Shown: positions 55,414-63,850 of the stretch, piece by piece
Numbering within the stretch: position 1 is the first letter of the stretch
Layout: every line of letters starts with the position of its first letter
Assembly: GCF_026810505.1 (NCBI RefSeq)
Contig: NZ_CP101750.1
Coordinates: 4,951,001 to 5,015,000, forward strand
From: Streptomyces sp. Je 1-369
GTDB taxonomy: Bacteria > Actinomycetota > Actinomycetes > Streptomycetales > Streptomycetaceae
Length of the DNA: 64,000 nt
Reading direction: 5' to 3'
The notes under the pieces: model-generated
Told to the model about the DNA's origin: nothing
Databases searched by the model: none
What the model saw: only the letters and a program-made list of their open reading frames with translations
Translations under genes and position numbers: made by a program

Positions 55414-57666
55414 TCAGCCGGACTTCGGCGGCTTCGTCGCGTCGAAGGCGAACACCGTGTTCTTGGCGGCCGCCACGACCACCACGCCGCCCTTGACGCT
55501 CACGCGCGGGCTGGCGCCCACCTCGCCCGCGAGACCGTCGGCCCGCGGGTTCGTGGCCCAGCGCTGCTCGCCCTTGCGGGACGTGAGCGCGGCGACGCGC
55601 CCGCTGGCCGAGCTGAAGTACAGCATCCCGTCGCCGTCCCCGGACACCGGTCCGGACAGCCCCTCCACACCCGTCTGCCGGGACCACTTCTTCCTGCCGG
55701 TCGCCGGGTCGAGCGCCGTGACGAGCCCGGTCTGCCCGGTCACGAAGACGGTGCCGTCCGCCATCCCGGGCGTCCCGTCGTACGTCTTCGGCAGCCGCGT
55801 GTACGTGGCCTCGTGGGAGTCCCGGGCGACCCGCGTCACCCCGTCGTAGCCCACCAGCGCGGGCCCTTCACGCCGCTCGTGCAGGAGTACGAGGCTGTCG
55901 CCCGCGGTGCCGACCGGCACGGCGGGCCCCCGGACGGCGACGGGCTCGCCGAGGCTCCCCGACGCGAGGTCGACGACGCGCAGGTCGGGGTGGCGCACCT
56001 CGCTCGCGGCCAGTTCGGCGCGCGGCGCGCACATCGCGTACAGGCGCGTGCCCGCCGTGACCGGGGCGCACTGCTTGCCCGCGGGGAACGGCTGCTTCCA
56101 GGCGACCTTCCCGCTGTGCGCCCGCCGCGCCTCGAAGCGGCTGTTGGACGCGTCGATCGTCACGACGGTCGAGTTGACGACCACGGCGTCCTGCGTACGG
56201 TTCGTGACGGCCGTCGACTGGGCGCCGGACGGCACGGACCACAGCTCCTTGCCCTTGTCCGCGTCGATGGCGACCACTTCGGTGGCGGGGTTGACCGGGT
56301 CGTCCTCGGCGGCGAGGCGGTAGCCGAGCACCGTGTCGTCGGTGACGCCCACCATGTGCATGCCCTGTGTGGGCACGCCGGGGCTCTTCTCCGTCCAGAC
56401 GCGGGACCCGTCGGACAGCCTGAGCCGCGCGGCGACGACACCGCCGCCCCCGCAGAACAACGCGTCCCCGCGTGCCTCGCAGCGCAGCTCGTCCGGGATG
56501 TCGGCGCGGCCGCCCGGCACGGTCTTGCGCCACGGCTCGAACCCGCCGGGGAGCCGCGCCCCGGCGGCCGCGATGTCCCGCCCCCGGTCTCCGGCGTCGG
56601 CGCCGGACCCGCCCGAGTCGCCCGCCCGCATCATCGCGACCCCGCCACCGATCGCGGCCACGGCCACGGCGGCGGCGAGCGCGGGACGCCAACGGCGGCG
56701 CAGCCGGCGCCCGAGGAGGGTCCCGGTCTCGGTGGAGCGCGGGGAAGCCGTAGCTGCGGGAGCGGGCGCCGGAGTGTCGTCGTCCGCCGCGAGGTGGTGC
56801 TGCGTGTCGGTCTCATGGGTGCAGCGCGGGCCCGCGGCAGGCCCCGTCGTACCGCCGAGATCGGACGGCAGGTCCCGCAGCCGTACGAGAAGTTCGTCCG
56901 CGGAGGGCCGGTCGTCAGGGTCCTTCGCGAGACACGGCTCGACCACGCGCCGCAGCGCGCCCGGCACGGCACCCAACGAGGGCGGCTCGTGCACGACTTG
57001 ATACGCCGTCATGTAGGGGCTGTCCGCGTCGAAGGGCCCCTGCCCGGTCGCCGCGTACACCAGCAGCGTGGCCAGCGAGAAGACGTCGGAGCGGGGCCCG
57101 ACGCCGCGCGGCGTCTGCAACTGCTCGGGCGACATGAACGGCGGCGTGCCGATCACCCGGCCCGTCATCGTCAGCGTCTGCTGGTCCGCGGCGCGCGAGA
57201 TGCCGAAGTCGATGACCCGGGGGCCCTCGGGGGAGAGGACCACGTTGGACGGCTTGAGGTCCCGGTGCACGACACCGGCGCGGTGGATGTCGCGCAGCGC
57301 CTCGGTGAGCCCGATGGCCAGCCTGCGCAGGTCGGCACCGCCGATCGGGCCGTGCTCGGCGATGCGCTGGGCGAGGGTGGGGCCCTCGATGAACGTGGTC
57401 GCCATCCACGGGTGCGCGGCCTCGGGGTCGGCGTCGATCACGGCGGCGGTGAACGCGCCACTGACCCGGCGGGCCGCGGCGACCTCCTGCCGGAACCGGA
57501 TCCGGAACTCGTCGTCGTCCGCGAACTGCTGGTGGATCAGCTTGATGGCGACGGGACGGCCGGACGCCGAGCGCCCCAGGAAGACCGTGCCCATGCCGCC
57601 CGAACCGAGACGCGACTCGAGCGGGTATCCGCCGATCTCCTCCGGGTCTCCTCCACGGAGCGACAT
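55414..57666 (-). CDS. Ser/Thr protein kinase with PQQ-type beta-propeller sensor
   Basis: A 750-residue PknB-like protein. Kinase domain: GSGGMG (21-26), catalytic-pocket K42, HRDLKPSN with D136, DFGISRA (~155) and GTPPFMSPEQ. After a Pro/Ala/Asp linker comes one membrane helix (~325-345) and an outer ~370-residue region with PQQ-like propeller repeats (GKELWSVPSG, GRKKWSRQTG, KGEQRWATNP). This places a ligand- or wall-sensing propeller outside and the kinase inside. GTG 57672 is an alternative start two codons upstream. Confidence 0.94.
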   Translation of the reverse strand: MSLRGGDPEEIGGYPLESRLGSGGMGTVFLGRSASGRPVAIKLIHQQFADDDEFRIRFRQEVAAARRVSGAFTAAVIDADPEAAHPWMATTFIEGPTLAQRIAEHGPIGGADLRRLAIGLTEALRDIHRAGVVHRDLKPSNVVLSPEGPRVIDFGISRAADQQTLTMTGRVIGTPPFMSPEQLQTPRGVGPRSDVFSLATLLVYAATGQGPFDADSPYMTAYQVVHEPPSLGAVPGALRRVVEPCLAKDPDDRPSADELLVRLRDLPSDLGGTTGPAAGPRCTHETDTQHHLAADDDTPAPAPAATASPRSTETGTLLGRRLRRRWRPALAAAVAVAAIGGGVAMMRAGDSGGSGADAGDRGRDIAAAGARLPGGFEPWRKTVPGGRADIPDELRCEARGDALFCGGGGVVAARLRLSDGSRVWTEKSPGVPTQGMHMVGVTDDTVLGYRLAAEDDPVNPATEVVAIDADKGKELWSVPSGAQSTAVTNRTQDAVVVNSTVVTIDASNSRFEARRAHSGKVAWKQPFPAGKQCAPVTAGTRLYAMCAPRAELAASEVRHPDLRVVDLASGSLGEPVAVRGPAVPVGTAGDSLVLLHERREGPALVGYDGVTRVARDSHEATYTRLPKTYDGTPGMADGTVFVTGQTGLVTALDPATGRKKWSRQTGVEGLSGPVSGDGDGMLYFSSASGRVAALTSRKGEQRWATNPRADGLAGEVGASPRVSVKGGVVVVAAAKNTVFAFDATKPPKSG

Positions 57667-57812
57667 GCTCACCGACCTCCCCCGCGTTCACCGATGCAAC
57701 GTTTCGCTGCCCAAACTAGCGGCCGGGGCGTGCGCTCTGGCAAGGCGGGGGACGAATAGGGCGCGCCTGTACGCGCGCCGGGTCCCGCAGGGCGACAGGC
57801 GATAATCAAAGG

Positions 57813-58337
57813 GTGACTGAAGACCCCGCTCCCCAGACACCGCCCCCAGGTAGTACGGCCACAACCTCCGGCACGGCACCCGGCCCGCAACCGGAGCCGC
57901 TCCGCTTCTTCGGGACGACCTGGGTGGCCCACGACGGCGGTTACGGCGCCCGGCGGGTCGGCGTGGCCATCGGCTCGCTCGTGGCCGCGGCCATCGGCTG
58001 CTTCGTGCTGCGCTTCGCCTACGAGGGACTGGCCATCGCGGCCGTCGGCACGTTCGTGAACCTCCTGGTCGTCGTGATGTTCGCGATCTGCAGCGCCCTC
58101 GCCTTCCGCCGCACGTGGGAGGGGTTCTCGCGCCGTCACGACGCGGCATCCCAGTCCTCGACGCGCGGCCTGATGACCATCGGCTTCGTCGGCACCCTCC
58201 TCGCGTACTTCTTCCGGTCCTTCTCGGAGGCCCCGGGCGAGAAACTGCACCGCGAGGAGTACGACGAGGCCCGCGACCAGTACGAGAAGCGCACGGCCCG
58301 CCGCACGGGCAACCCCCGCAACCGCCGCAAGCGCTGA
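57813..58337 (+). CDS. Hypothetical membrane protein
   Basis: A 174-residue protein with a Pro/Thr-rich N-terminus (~40 residues), three membrane segments (about 50-68, 72-95 and 120-135) and a charged, Arg-rich C-terminus. No family recognised with certainty; EmbR-like or integral proteins of this size are common beside Ser/Thr kinase genes in Streptomyces. GATAAT ends 6 nt before GTG 57813, so it is probably leaderless. Confidence 0.8.
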   Translation: MTEDPAPQTPPPGSTATTSGTAPGPQPEPLRFFGTTWVAHDGGYGARRVGVAIGSLVAAAIGCFVLRFAYEGLAIAAVGTFVNLLVVVMFAICSALAFRRTWEGFSRRHDAASQSSTRGLMTIGFVGTLLAYFFRSFSEAPGEKLHREEYDEARDQYEKRTARRTGNPRNRRKR

Positions 58338-58367
58338 CCCGCGCCTCGGCCACCCGACCGGATCGGG

Positions 58368-58414
58368 TTGACGACCCCTGCCGCCGGGAGGATTATTCAT
58401 CACATGGTGAATAA
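58368..58414 (+). promoter_or_regulatory. Leaderless promoter and overlapping operator of the ABC exporter
   Basis: TTGACG (58368-58373), 17-bp spacer, GATTAT (58391-58396), then 7 nt to ATG 58404: transcription should begin at or next to the start codon. A 22-bp dyad, TTATTCA...TGAATAA (58393-58414), covers the -10, the start site and the first codons, and stands out as A+T-rich. A regulator bound here would block both transcription and initiation. Confidence 0.75.
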
Positions 58415-59264
58415 GGGGAGTCCGGCGCCCGGCCCGGACACGACGGGGCCCCAACCAGCCCCGGCGAAAGCCACCGCCGTCCTGGCCCGCGACCTCACCG
58501 TCGTCCGAGGCTCCCGCACCGTCCTGCGCGGCCTCGACTTCACCGTCCCGCGAGGCCGAATCACCGGACTCCTCGGCCCCTCCGGCTGCGGCAAGTCCAC
58601 GCTCATGCGGGCGATCGTCGGCACCCAGGCCAATGTCACCGGCACCCTGCAAGTCCTCGACCACCCCGCGGGCGCCCCCGCCCTCCGCTCCCGCGTCGGC
58701 TACGTCACCCAGAGCCCGTCCGTCTACGACGACCTCACCGTCCGCCAGAACCTCGACTACTTCGCGGCCATCCTCGACCCCGGCCCGGGCACCGCCGCCG
58801 ACCGCCGCCGCGACCAGGTAACCCGCGTACTGGACGACGTCGCCCTCACCTCGCACGCCGGCTCCCTCGCAGGACACCTCTCCGGAGGCCAGCGCAGCCG
58901 CGTCTCACTCGGCGTCGCGCTCCTCGGCGCCCCCGAACTCCTCGCGCTCGACGAACCGACGGTCGGCCTCGATCCCGTACTCCGCCGCGACCTGTGGCAG
59001 CTCTTCCACACCATCGCCGCCGACCGCGCGGCCACCATCCTCGTCTCGTCCCACGTCATGGACGAGGCCGAACGCTGCCACCGCCTCCTCCTCATGCGGG
59101 ACGGCGAACTCCTGGCCGACGACACCCCCGACGCCCTGCGCGCCCGCACCCACTCCGACACCGTCGAAGAGGCCTTCCTCCACCTCGTGGACGAAGCGGA
59201 CGCACACCACGCGGCCACGGCCGGAACCACGGCCACAGCCAGGGCCCCCAGGAGCACCCCATGA
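58404..59264 (+). CDS. ABC transporter ATP-binding protein (exporter type)
   Basis: A 286-residue ATPase with Walker A GPSGCGKST (~residue 60), Q-loop YVTQSPSVYDDLTV, signature LSGGQRSRVSLGVALLG, Walker B LLALDEPTVGLDP and the switch histidine in SSHVMDEAERC. It overlaps the ABC-2 permease gene by 4 nt. Two-gene exporters of this class (DrrAB/YhhJ-like) commonly give drug resistance or export lipids. Its regulator is not adjacent although an operator covers the start codon. Confidence 0.95.
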   Translation: MVNKGSPAPGPDTTGPQPAPAKATAVLARDLTVVRGSRTVLRGLDFTVPRGRITGLLGPSGCGKSTLMRAIVGTQANVTGTLQVLDHPAGAPALRSRVGYVTQSPSVYDDLTVRQNLDYFAAILDPGPGTAADRRRDQVTRVLDDVALTSHAGSLAGHLSGGQRSRVSLGVALLGAPELLALDEPTVGLDPVLRRDLWQLFHTIAADRAATILVSSHVMDEAERCHRLLLMRDGELLADDTPDALRARTHSDTVEEAFLHLVDEADAHHAATAGTTATARAPRSTP

Positions 59265-59998
59265 ACGCCTACCGCACCTTCGCCACCGCCGCGCGAGTCC
59301 TGCGCCAGCTCCGCCACGACCCGCGCTCCATCGCGCTGATGATCCTGGTCCCCTGCGTGATGCTGCTCCTCCTGCGCTACGTCTTCGACGGCAGCCCGCA
59401 GACCTTCGACTCCATCGGCGCCTCACTCCTCGGCATCTTCCCGCTCATCACGATGTTCCTGGTCACCTCCATCGCCACCCTCCGCGAACGCACCTCAGGC
59501 ACCCTCGAACGGCTCCTCGCCATGCCCCTCGGCAAAGGCGACCTCATCGCCGGGTACGCCCTCGCCTTCGGCGCCCTCGCCGTCATCCAGTCCGTCCTCG
59601 CCACGGGACTCGCCCTCTGGGCCCTCGGCCTCGAAGTCACCGGCTCCGCGTGGCTGCTCCTCCTGATCGCCCTGCTCGACGCCCTCCTCGGCACCGCCCT
59701 TGGCCTCTTCGTCTCGGCCTTCGCCTCCTCCGAATTCCAGGCCGTCCAGTTCATGCCGGCCGTGATCTTCCCCCAGCTCCTGCTCTGCGGCCTGTTCGCC
59801 GCACGCGACACCATGCAGCCGATCCTGGAGTGGATCTCCAACGTCCTCCCCATGTCGTACGCCGTCGACGGCATGAACCAGGTCGTCCACAACCCCGACG
59901 TCACCGGCCACTTCATCCGCGACGTCGTGATCGTCGCCGGCAGCGCCCTCCCGGTCCTCGCCCTCGGCGCGGCCACCCTCCGCCGCCGCACGACGTAA
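59261..59998 (+). CDS. ABC-2 type transporter permease
   Basis: A 245-residue membrane protein with six segments and the ABC-2 motifs TSIATLRERTSGTLERLLAMPL (coupling region, ~80-100) and FPQLLLCGLF, then LPMSYAVDGMNQV. It pairs with the preceding ATPase through an ATGA overlap and AGGAG precedes the ATG. Substrate unknown. Confidence 0.94.
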   Translation: MNAYRTFATAARVLRQLRHDPRSIALMILVPCVMLLLLRYVFDGSPQTFDSIGASLLGIFPLITMFLVTSIATLRERTSGTLERLLAMPLGKGDLIAGYALAFGALAVIQSVLATGLALWALGLEVTGSAWLLLLIALLDALLGTALGLFVSAFASSEFQAVQFMPAVIFPQLLLCGLFAARDTMQPILEWISNVLPMSYAVDGMNQVVHNPDVTGHFIRDVVIVAGSALPVLALGAATLRRRTT

Positions 59999-60124
59999 CT
60001 CCCCCGACCCCGCCCCCGACCCCCACCCTCGCCCCCACATCCCGCCCACCGGACACCCCCACTGCCCCCGGTGCACCGATGCGAGGATGGCCCCCGGACG
60101 AAGCAACCCCGGAGGCCCCCGTTC

Positions 60125-60949
60125 ATGAGCAGCAACACGAGCCAGAAAGTCGCAGTCCTCGGCACCGGAAAGATCGGTGAAGCCCTGCTCAGCGGCATGA
60201 TCCGCGGCGGCTGGGCACCCGCCGACCTCCTGGTCACCACCCGCCGCCAGGAACGCGCCGACGAACTCCGCACCCGCTACGGCGTCACCCCCGTGACCAA
60301 CGCCGAAGCCGCCAAGCAGGCCGACACCCTGATCCTCGCCTGCAAGCCGCAGGACATGGCCAAGCTGCTCGACGAACTCGCCCCCCACGTCACCCCCGAC
60401 CGCCTCGTCATCAGCGCCGCCGCCGGTATCACCACCGCCTTCATCGAAGAGCGCCTGACCGAGTCGACCCCGGTCGTCCGCGTCATGCCGAACACTCCCG
60501 TCCTCGTCGACGAGGGCATGTCCGTCATCTCGGCCGGCAGCCACGCCTCCTCCGCCGCCCTGGCGCACGCGGAGGCCATCTTCGGCGCCGTCGGCAAGAC
60601 CCTCCGCGTTCCCGAGACCCAGCAGGACGCCTGCACCGCGCTCTCCGGCTCCGGCCCCGCCTACTTCTACTTCCTGGTCGAGGCCATGACCGACGCCGGC
60701 ATCCTCCTCGGCCTGCCCCGCGACAAGGCACACGACCTCATCGTCCAGGCGGCGATCGGCGCGTCCGTGATGCTCCGCGACAGCGGCGAGCACCCCGTGA
60801 AGCTCCGCGAGAACGTCACGTCCCCCGCGGGCACCACGATCAACGCCATCCGCGAACTCGAGAACCACGGAGTACGCGCCGCCCTCATCGCCGCCCTGGA
60901 AGCGGCCCGCGACCGCAGCCGCGAACTGGCCTCCGGCAACAACACCTGA
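60125..60949 (+). CDS. proC: Pyrroline-5-carboxylate reductase
   Basis: ProC makes the last step of proline synthesis. The 274-residue protein has the NADPH fold VAVLGTGKIGEALLSGMI (8-25), VVRVMPNTPVLVDEGMS (~115), and the substrate-site signature ALSGSGPAYFYFLVEAMTDAG (~170) with SPAGTT near 235. Length and motifs are standard. The 60000-60124 gap is C-rich with a weak CCCGGAGG ribosome site. Confidence 0.97.
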   Translation: MSSNTSQKVAVLGTGKIGEALLSGMIRGGWAPADLLVTTRRQERADELRTRYGVTPVTNAEAAKQADTLILACKPQDMAKLLDELAPHVTPDRLVISAAAGITTAFIEERLTESTPVVRVMPNTPVLVDEGMSVISAGSHASSAALAHAEAIFGAVGKTLRVPETQQDACTALSGSGPAYFYFLVEAMTDAGILLGLPRDKAHDLIVQAAIGASVMLRDSGEHPVKLRENVTSPAGTTINAIRELENHGVRAALIAALEAARDRSRELASGNNT

Positions 60950-60975
60950 CCGCCCCGGTCGGCCGCCCTACCGCC

Positions 60976-61563
60976 CTACCGCGCGGCCGCACCCCGCACC
61001 GTCTCCGTGGTCACCACCTGCGCGAAGCCCCCGCCGTGCAGGGAAACAGCCGTGGCCCGCGCCAGCTCCTCCGCCGCACACCGCCAGCCGAAGGGCCCCA
61101 CCAGATCGAAGGTGTACGTCGCGTCCAGCGCGAACACCACCTCGTACCCCAGGTTCCCGCCCATCCGCGCCGTCGTCTCCGCGCACATGTTGGTCTGGAT
61201 CCCGGCCACCACGACCTGCGTGATCCCCGCGGCCTTGAACCAGGCGTCCAGATCCGGCGTGCCGTAGAAGGCCGAGTTCACGGTCTTGGACACCAGCAAC
61301 TCGTCCCCGGCGCCCTTCCCCCGCCGCTCCTCGACGTACTCCTTGAAGCCGTTGCCCACGTACCCCGGCCGCAACGGCGACTCCGGCTTCGGCGAGTCAT
61401 GCCGTACGAAGACGACCGGCCGCCCCGTCGCCTGCCATACGTCGATCAACGACGCGATGTTGTCGTCGGCCCCCGGGTTGTTCCGAGCCCCCCAGAACTC
61501 CTCCTCCTCGAACCCCTTCTGTACGTCCACCACGACCAGTGCTGCGTTCGCTGCGATCTCCAT
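60976..61563 (-). CDS. Isochorismatase-family cysteine hydrolase
   Basis: A 195-residue hydrolase with the Asp-Lys-Cys triad of the family: VVVDVQKGF (D19), SKTVNSAFYGTPD (Lys ~102), and GIQTNMCAETTAR (Cys ~136). Members hydrolyse amides or enol ethers, e.g. nicotinamide or isochorismate; no substrate can be set. It diverges from a GlxA-type regulator 74 bp away, which probably controls it. Confidence 0.9.
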   Translation of the reverse strand: MEIAANAALVVVDVQKGFEEEEFWGARNNPGADDNIASLIDVWQATGRPVVFVRHDSPKPESPLRPGYVGNGFKEYVEERRGKGAGDELLVSKTVNSAFYGTPDLDAWFKAAGITQVVVAGIQTNMCAETTARMGGNLGYEVVFALDATYTFDLVGPFGWRCAAEELARATAVSLHGGGFAQVVTTETVRGAAAR

Positions 61564-61637
61564 GCCCCCGATGCTGCCGCCCCGCACCCCACCGCCCCAG
61601 CAGCAGAAAAGACAGCGATCGATGGTTTACTGCCAAG

Positions 61638-62654
61638 GTGCCGAGTCACCCCGCCCCACCGCGTGCACCAGCCCCCCAGCGCATCGCCCTCCTCACCTTC
61701 CCCGGCGTCCGCGCGTTCGACGTCTCCGTCATCACGGAGGTCTGGGGCACCGACCGGACCGACCGAGGCGTGCCCGCCTTCGACCTGCGCCGTGTCGCGG
61801 CCGACCCCGCACCCGTACCGATCCGAGGCGGCCTGACCCTCACCCCCGACCGCACCCTCGACTGGCTGACCGGCCTCACCGGCACGGACCTGGTCGTCGT
61901 CCCCGGCCTGGACGACCACCTCACGCCCGCCCCGCGGCCCCTCCTGGAAGCCCTGCGCGAGGCGCACACCCGAGGGATCACCGTCGCCGCACTCTGCGGC
62001 GGCGCCTTCACCCTCGCCCAGGCAGGACTGCTCGACGGCCGCCGAGCGATCACCCACTGGAACCTCGTCGACCTGCTCCGCGCCCACCACCCCCGCGTCA
62101 CCGTGGAACCCGACGCCCTCTTCATCGAGGACGACAACATCTGGACCGCGGCGGGCACGGCCGCCGGCATCGACCTGTGCCTGCACCTCGTCCGCACCAC
62201 CCACGGCTCCGAAGCCGCCGCGACCATCGCCCGGTCGATGGTCACCGCCCCTTTCCGGTCCGGCACCCAGGCCCAGTTCATCGAGCACCCGACCCCGCGC
62301 GCCGACCGCGACGCCGATGCCCTCGCCTCCGTCCGCGAGTACGCCCTCCGGCACCTCCACGAACCGCTCGCCGTCACCGACCTCGCCGCCCGCGCGGGCA
62401 TGTCGGCGCGCTCCTTCGCCCGCCACTTCACGGCGGCCACCGGCACGACCCCGCTCCGCTGGCTCCTGGACCAGCGCGTCGTGGCCGCGCAGAGACTCCT
62501 CGAACGCACCGACCTCCCCATGCCCGAGGTGGCCCGCCGCGCGGGCTTCGGCAGCGAGGTCACGATGCGCCAGCACTTCGCGTCGCGCCTCGCCACCAGC
62601 CCTCGCGCCTACCGCGCCTCGTTCACCGGCGGCAGCAGCCCGATCGCCCGATAG
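61638..62654 (+). CDS. GlxA-family AraC-type regulator with DJ-1/PfpI domain
   Basis: A 338-residue regulator: N-terminal DJ-1/PfpI-like domain (IALLTFPGVRAFDVSVITEVWG, nucleophile-elbow region VAALCGGAFTLAQAGLLDG with Cys at ~117, THWN) and C-terminal double helix-turn-helix of the AraC type (VTDLAARAGMSARSFARHFTAATGTTP; PMPEVARRAGFGSEVTMRQHF). GTG 61638 has TTTACT 6 nt upstream. Its 3' end overlaps the convergent trpS by 46 bp. It likely senses the substrate of the neighbouring hydrolase. Confidence 0.92.
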   Translation: MPSHPAPPRAPAPQRIALLTFPGVRAFDVSVITEVWGTDRTDRGVPAFDLRRVAADPAPVPIRGGLTLTPDRTLDWLTGLTGTDLVVVPGLDDHLTPAPRPLLEALREAHTRGITVAALCGGAFTLAQAGLLDGRRAITHWNLVDLLRAHHPRVTVEPDALFIEDDNIWTAAGTAAGIDLCLHLVRTTHGSEAAATIARSMVTAPFRSGTQAQFIEHPTPRADRDADALASVREYALRHLHEPLAVTDLAARAGMSARSFARHFTAATGTTPLRWLLDQRVVAAQRLLERTDLPMPEVARRAGFGSEVTMRQHFASRLATSPRAYRASFTGGSSPIAR

Positions 62655-63619
62655 GCCCCGTCCACCGTCGGCTTGGCCATGCCCCGAGCCCGCTCGGCCC
62701 CCCGTCGCAGCACCCCCTCCAGATACCCGGGGTCCGCCACCAGCTCCTTGTGCCGCAGCTGTACGGGCCTGAGCAGTTCCACCACGGCCTCCGCGGTGTC
62801 CTTCTTCAACGCGCCGTACGACTCATACGCACCGCTCAAGGCTTCCGGATTGCCGCCCTGACAAGACGCGAGGATCTCCAGCAGGTTCGAGATCCCCGGC
62901 TTTGACTCGGGGTCGAAGACGATCTCGCTGCCGCTGTCCGTGACGGCCCGCATGATCTTCTTGCTGACGACGTCCGGCTCGTCGAGCAGATAGACGATCC
63001 CGGCACCGGCCTCGTGGGACTTGCCCATCTTCGACGTCGGGTCCTGGAGGTCCATGACGCGCGCGGCCACCTTGGGCGGCGTGGCCCGCGGTACGACGAA
63101 GGTCTGCCCGTACCGCTGGTTGAACCGCACCGCGAGATCCCGCGTCAGCTCGACGTGCTGGGTCTGGTCCTCACCGACCGGCACCTCGTCCGCGCCGTAC
63201 GCCAGGATGTCCGCGGCCATCAGCACGGGATAGGTGAGGAGCGACAGCCGCACGCTCCCGCCCCGCGCCCGTTCCCGTACGGACTTCTCCTTGTACTGGA
63301 TCATCCGCCGCATCTCGCCGTCCGTCGCGACGCACTCCAGCAGATACGACAGCCGGGCGTGCTCGTCCACATGACTCTGGACGAAGACGGTCGCCCGCTC
63401 GGGATCGATGCCCGACGCGAGCAGCAGCGTCGCCGCCTGCCTGCTGAGCCTGCGCACCCGCCCGGGATCGTGGTCCACGGTCAGGGCGTGCAGGTCGACG
63501 ATGCTGAAGAGGGAGTCGGCCCGGAACTGGTCGACCTCGGCCCACTGCCGGACGGCTCCCAGGTAGTTCCCCAGGGTCAGATGCCCGGTCGGCTTGACCC
63601 CGCTGAAGATCCTCGTCAT
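62609..63619 (-). CDS. trpS: Tryptophanyl-tRNA synthetase (auxiliary, attenuator-controlled)
   Basis: TrpRS charges tRNA-Trp. The 336-residue class I enzyme has the HIGH-type motif PTGHLTLGNYLGA (~residue 10), GEDQTQHVELTRDLA (~150) and the KMSKS-type loop SKMGKSHEAG (~200). Position and neighbours match S. coelicolor trpRS1, an indolmycin-resistant paralogue induced by attenuation. The upstream leader with tandem Trp codons (63740-63781) and terminator (63678-63712) supports the same control here. Another constitutive trpS is expected elsewhere in the genome. Confidence 0.96.
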   Translation of the reverse strand: MTRIFSGVKPTGHLTLGNYLGAVRQWAEVDQFRADSLFSIVDLHALTVDHDPGRVRRLSRQAATLLLASGIDPERATVFVQSHVDEHARLSYLLECVATDGEMRRMIQYKEKSVRERARGGSVRLSLLTYPVLMAADILAYGADEVPVGEDQTQHVELTRDLAVRFNQRYGQTFVVPRATPPKVAARVMDLQDPTSKMGKSHEAGAGIVYLLDEPDVVSKKIMRAVTDSGSEIVFDPESKPGISNLLEILASCQGGNPEALSGAYESYGALKKDTAEAVVELLRPVQLRHKELVADPGYLEGVLRRGAERARGMAKPTVDGAYRAIGLLPPVNEAR

Positions 63620-63677
63620 TTCTCCGCCTCCTGGTCAGGACCGCCGACCCGGCGACCGGGCTCCGGATCCTCCAGGG

Positions 63678-63712
63678 GGAGAACGAGAAACGGCCGCCGA
63701 GGCGGCGGCCGT
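63678..63712 (-). terminator. trpS attenuator terminator
   Basis: On the minus strand ACGGCCGCC (63712-63704) and GGCGGCCGT (63698-63690) pair perfectly around GCCTC, followed by TTCTCGTTCT, a moderately T-rich run. It lies 28 nt after the leader-peptide stop and 58 nt before trpS. The upstream GGCCGCC/GGCGGCC stem (63749-63732) shares its sequence, allowing exclusive alternative pairings. Confidence 0.85.
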
Positions 63713-63739
63713 CGAGTACATGCGTATGTACGGCCGCCC

Positions 63740-63781
63740 TCAGGCGGCCCACCACAGTTGGGCGTACGCACGTGTAGTCAC
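63740..63781 (-). CDS. trpS leader peptide with tandem Trp codons
   Basis: A 13-codon ORF, GTG start at 63781: VTTRAYAQLWWAA then TGA. Codons 10-11 are TGG TGG (63754-63749), striking in a 42-nt ORF. They lie at the edge of the first leader stem, so ribosome stalling when charged tRNA-Trp is scarce would free pairing partners and prevent the terminator. This is classical ribosome-mediated attenuation, described for trpRS1 of S. coelicolor. Confidence 0.9.
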   Translation of the reverse strand: MTTRAYAQLWWAA

Positions 63782-63821
63782 GTCACCCAGAGTAGACCTG
63801 GCGGAGGCCCGCCGTCACGGG

Positions 63822-63850
63822 TTGACACTCCGGGAGGGGCTACGTAGTGT
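63822..63850 (+). promoter_or_regulatory. Near-consensus plus-strand promoter
   Basis: TTGACA (63822-63827), exactly 17 bp, TAGTGT (63845-63850). This is the best housekeeping-type promoter in the window. Transcription would start near 63857 and run out of the window. Confidence 0.75.

Noticed and set aside
58404..59998. Operator belonging to the adjacent Ser/Thr kinase or hypothetical gene
   Set aside because: Neither neighbour has a DNA-binding domain, so the dyad was not assigned to them.
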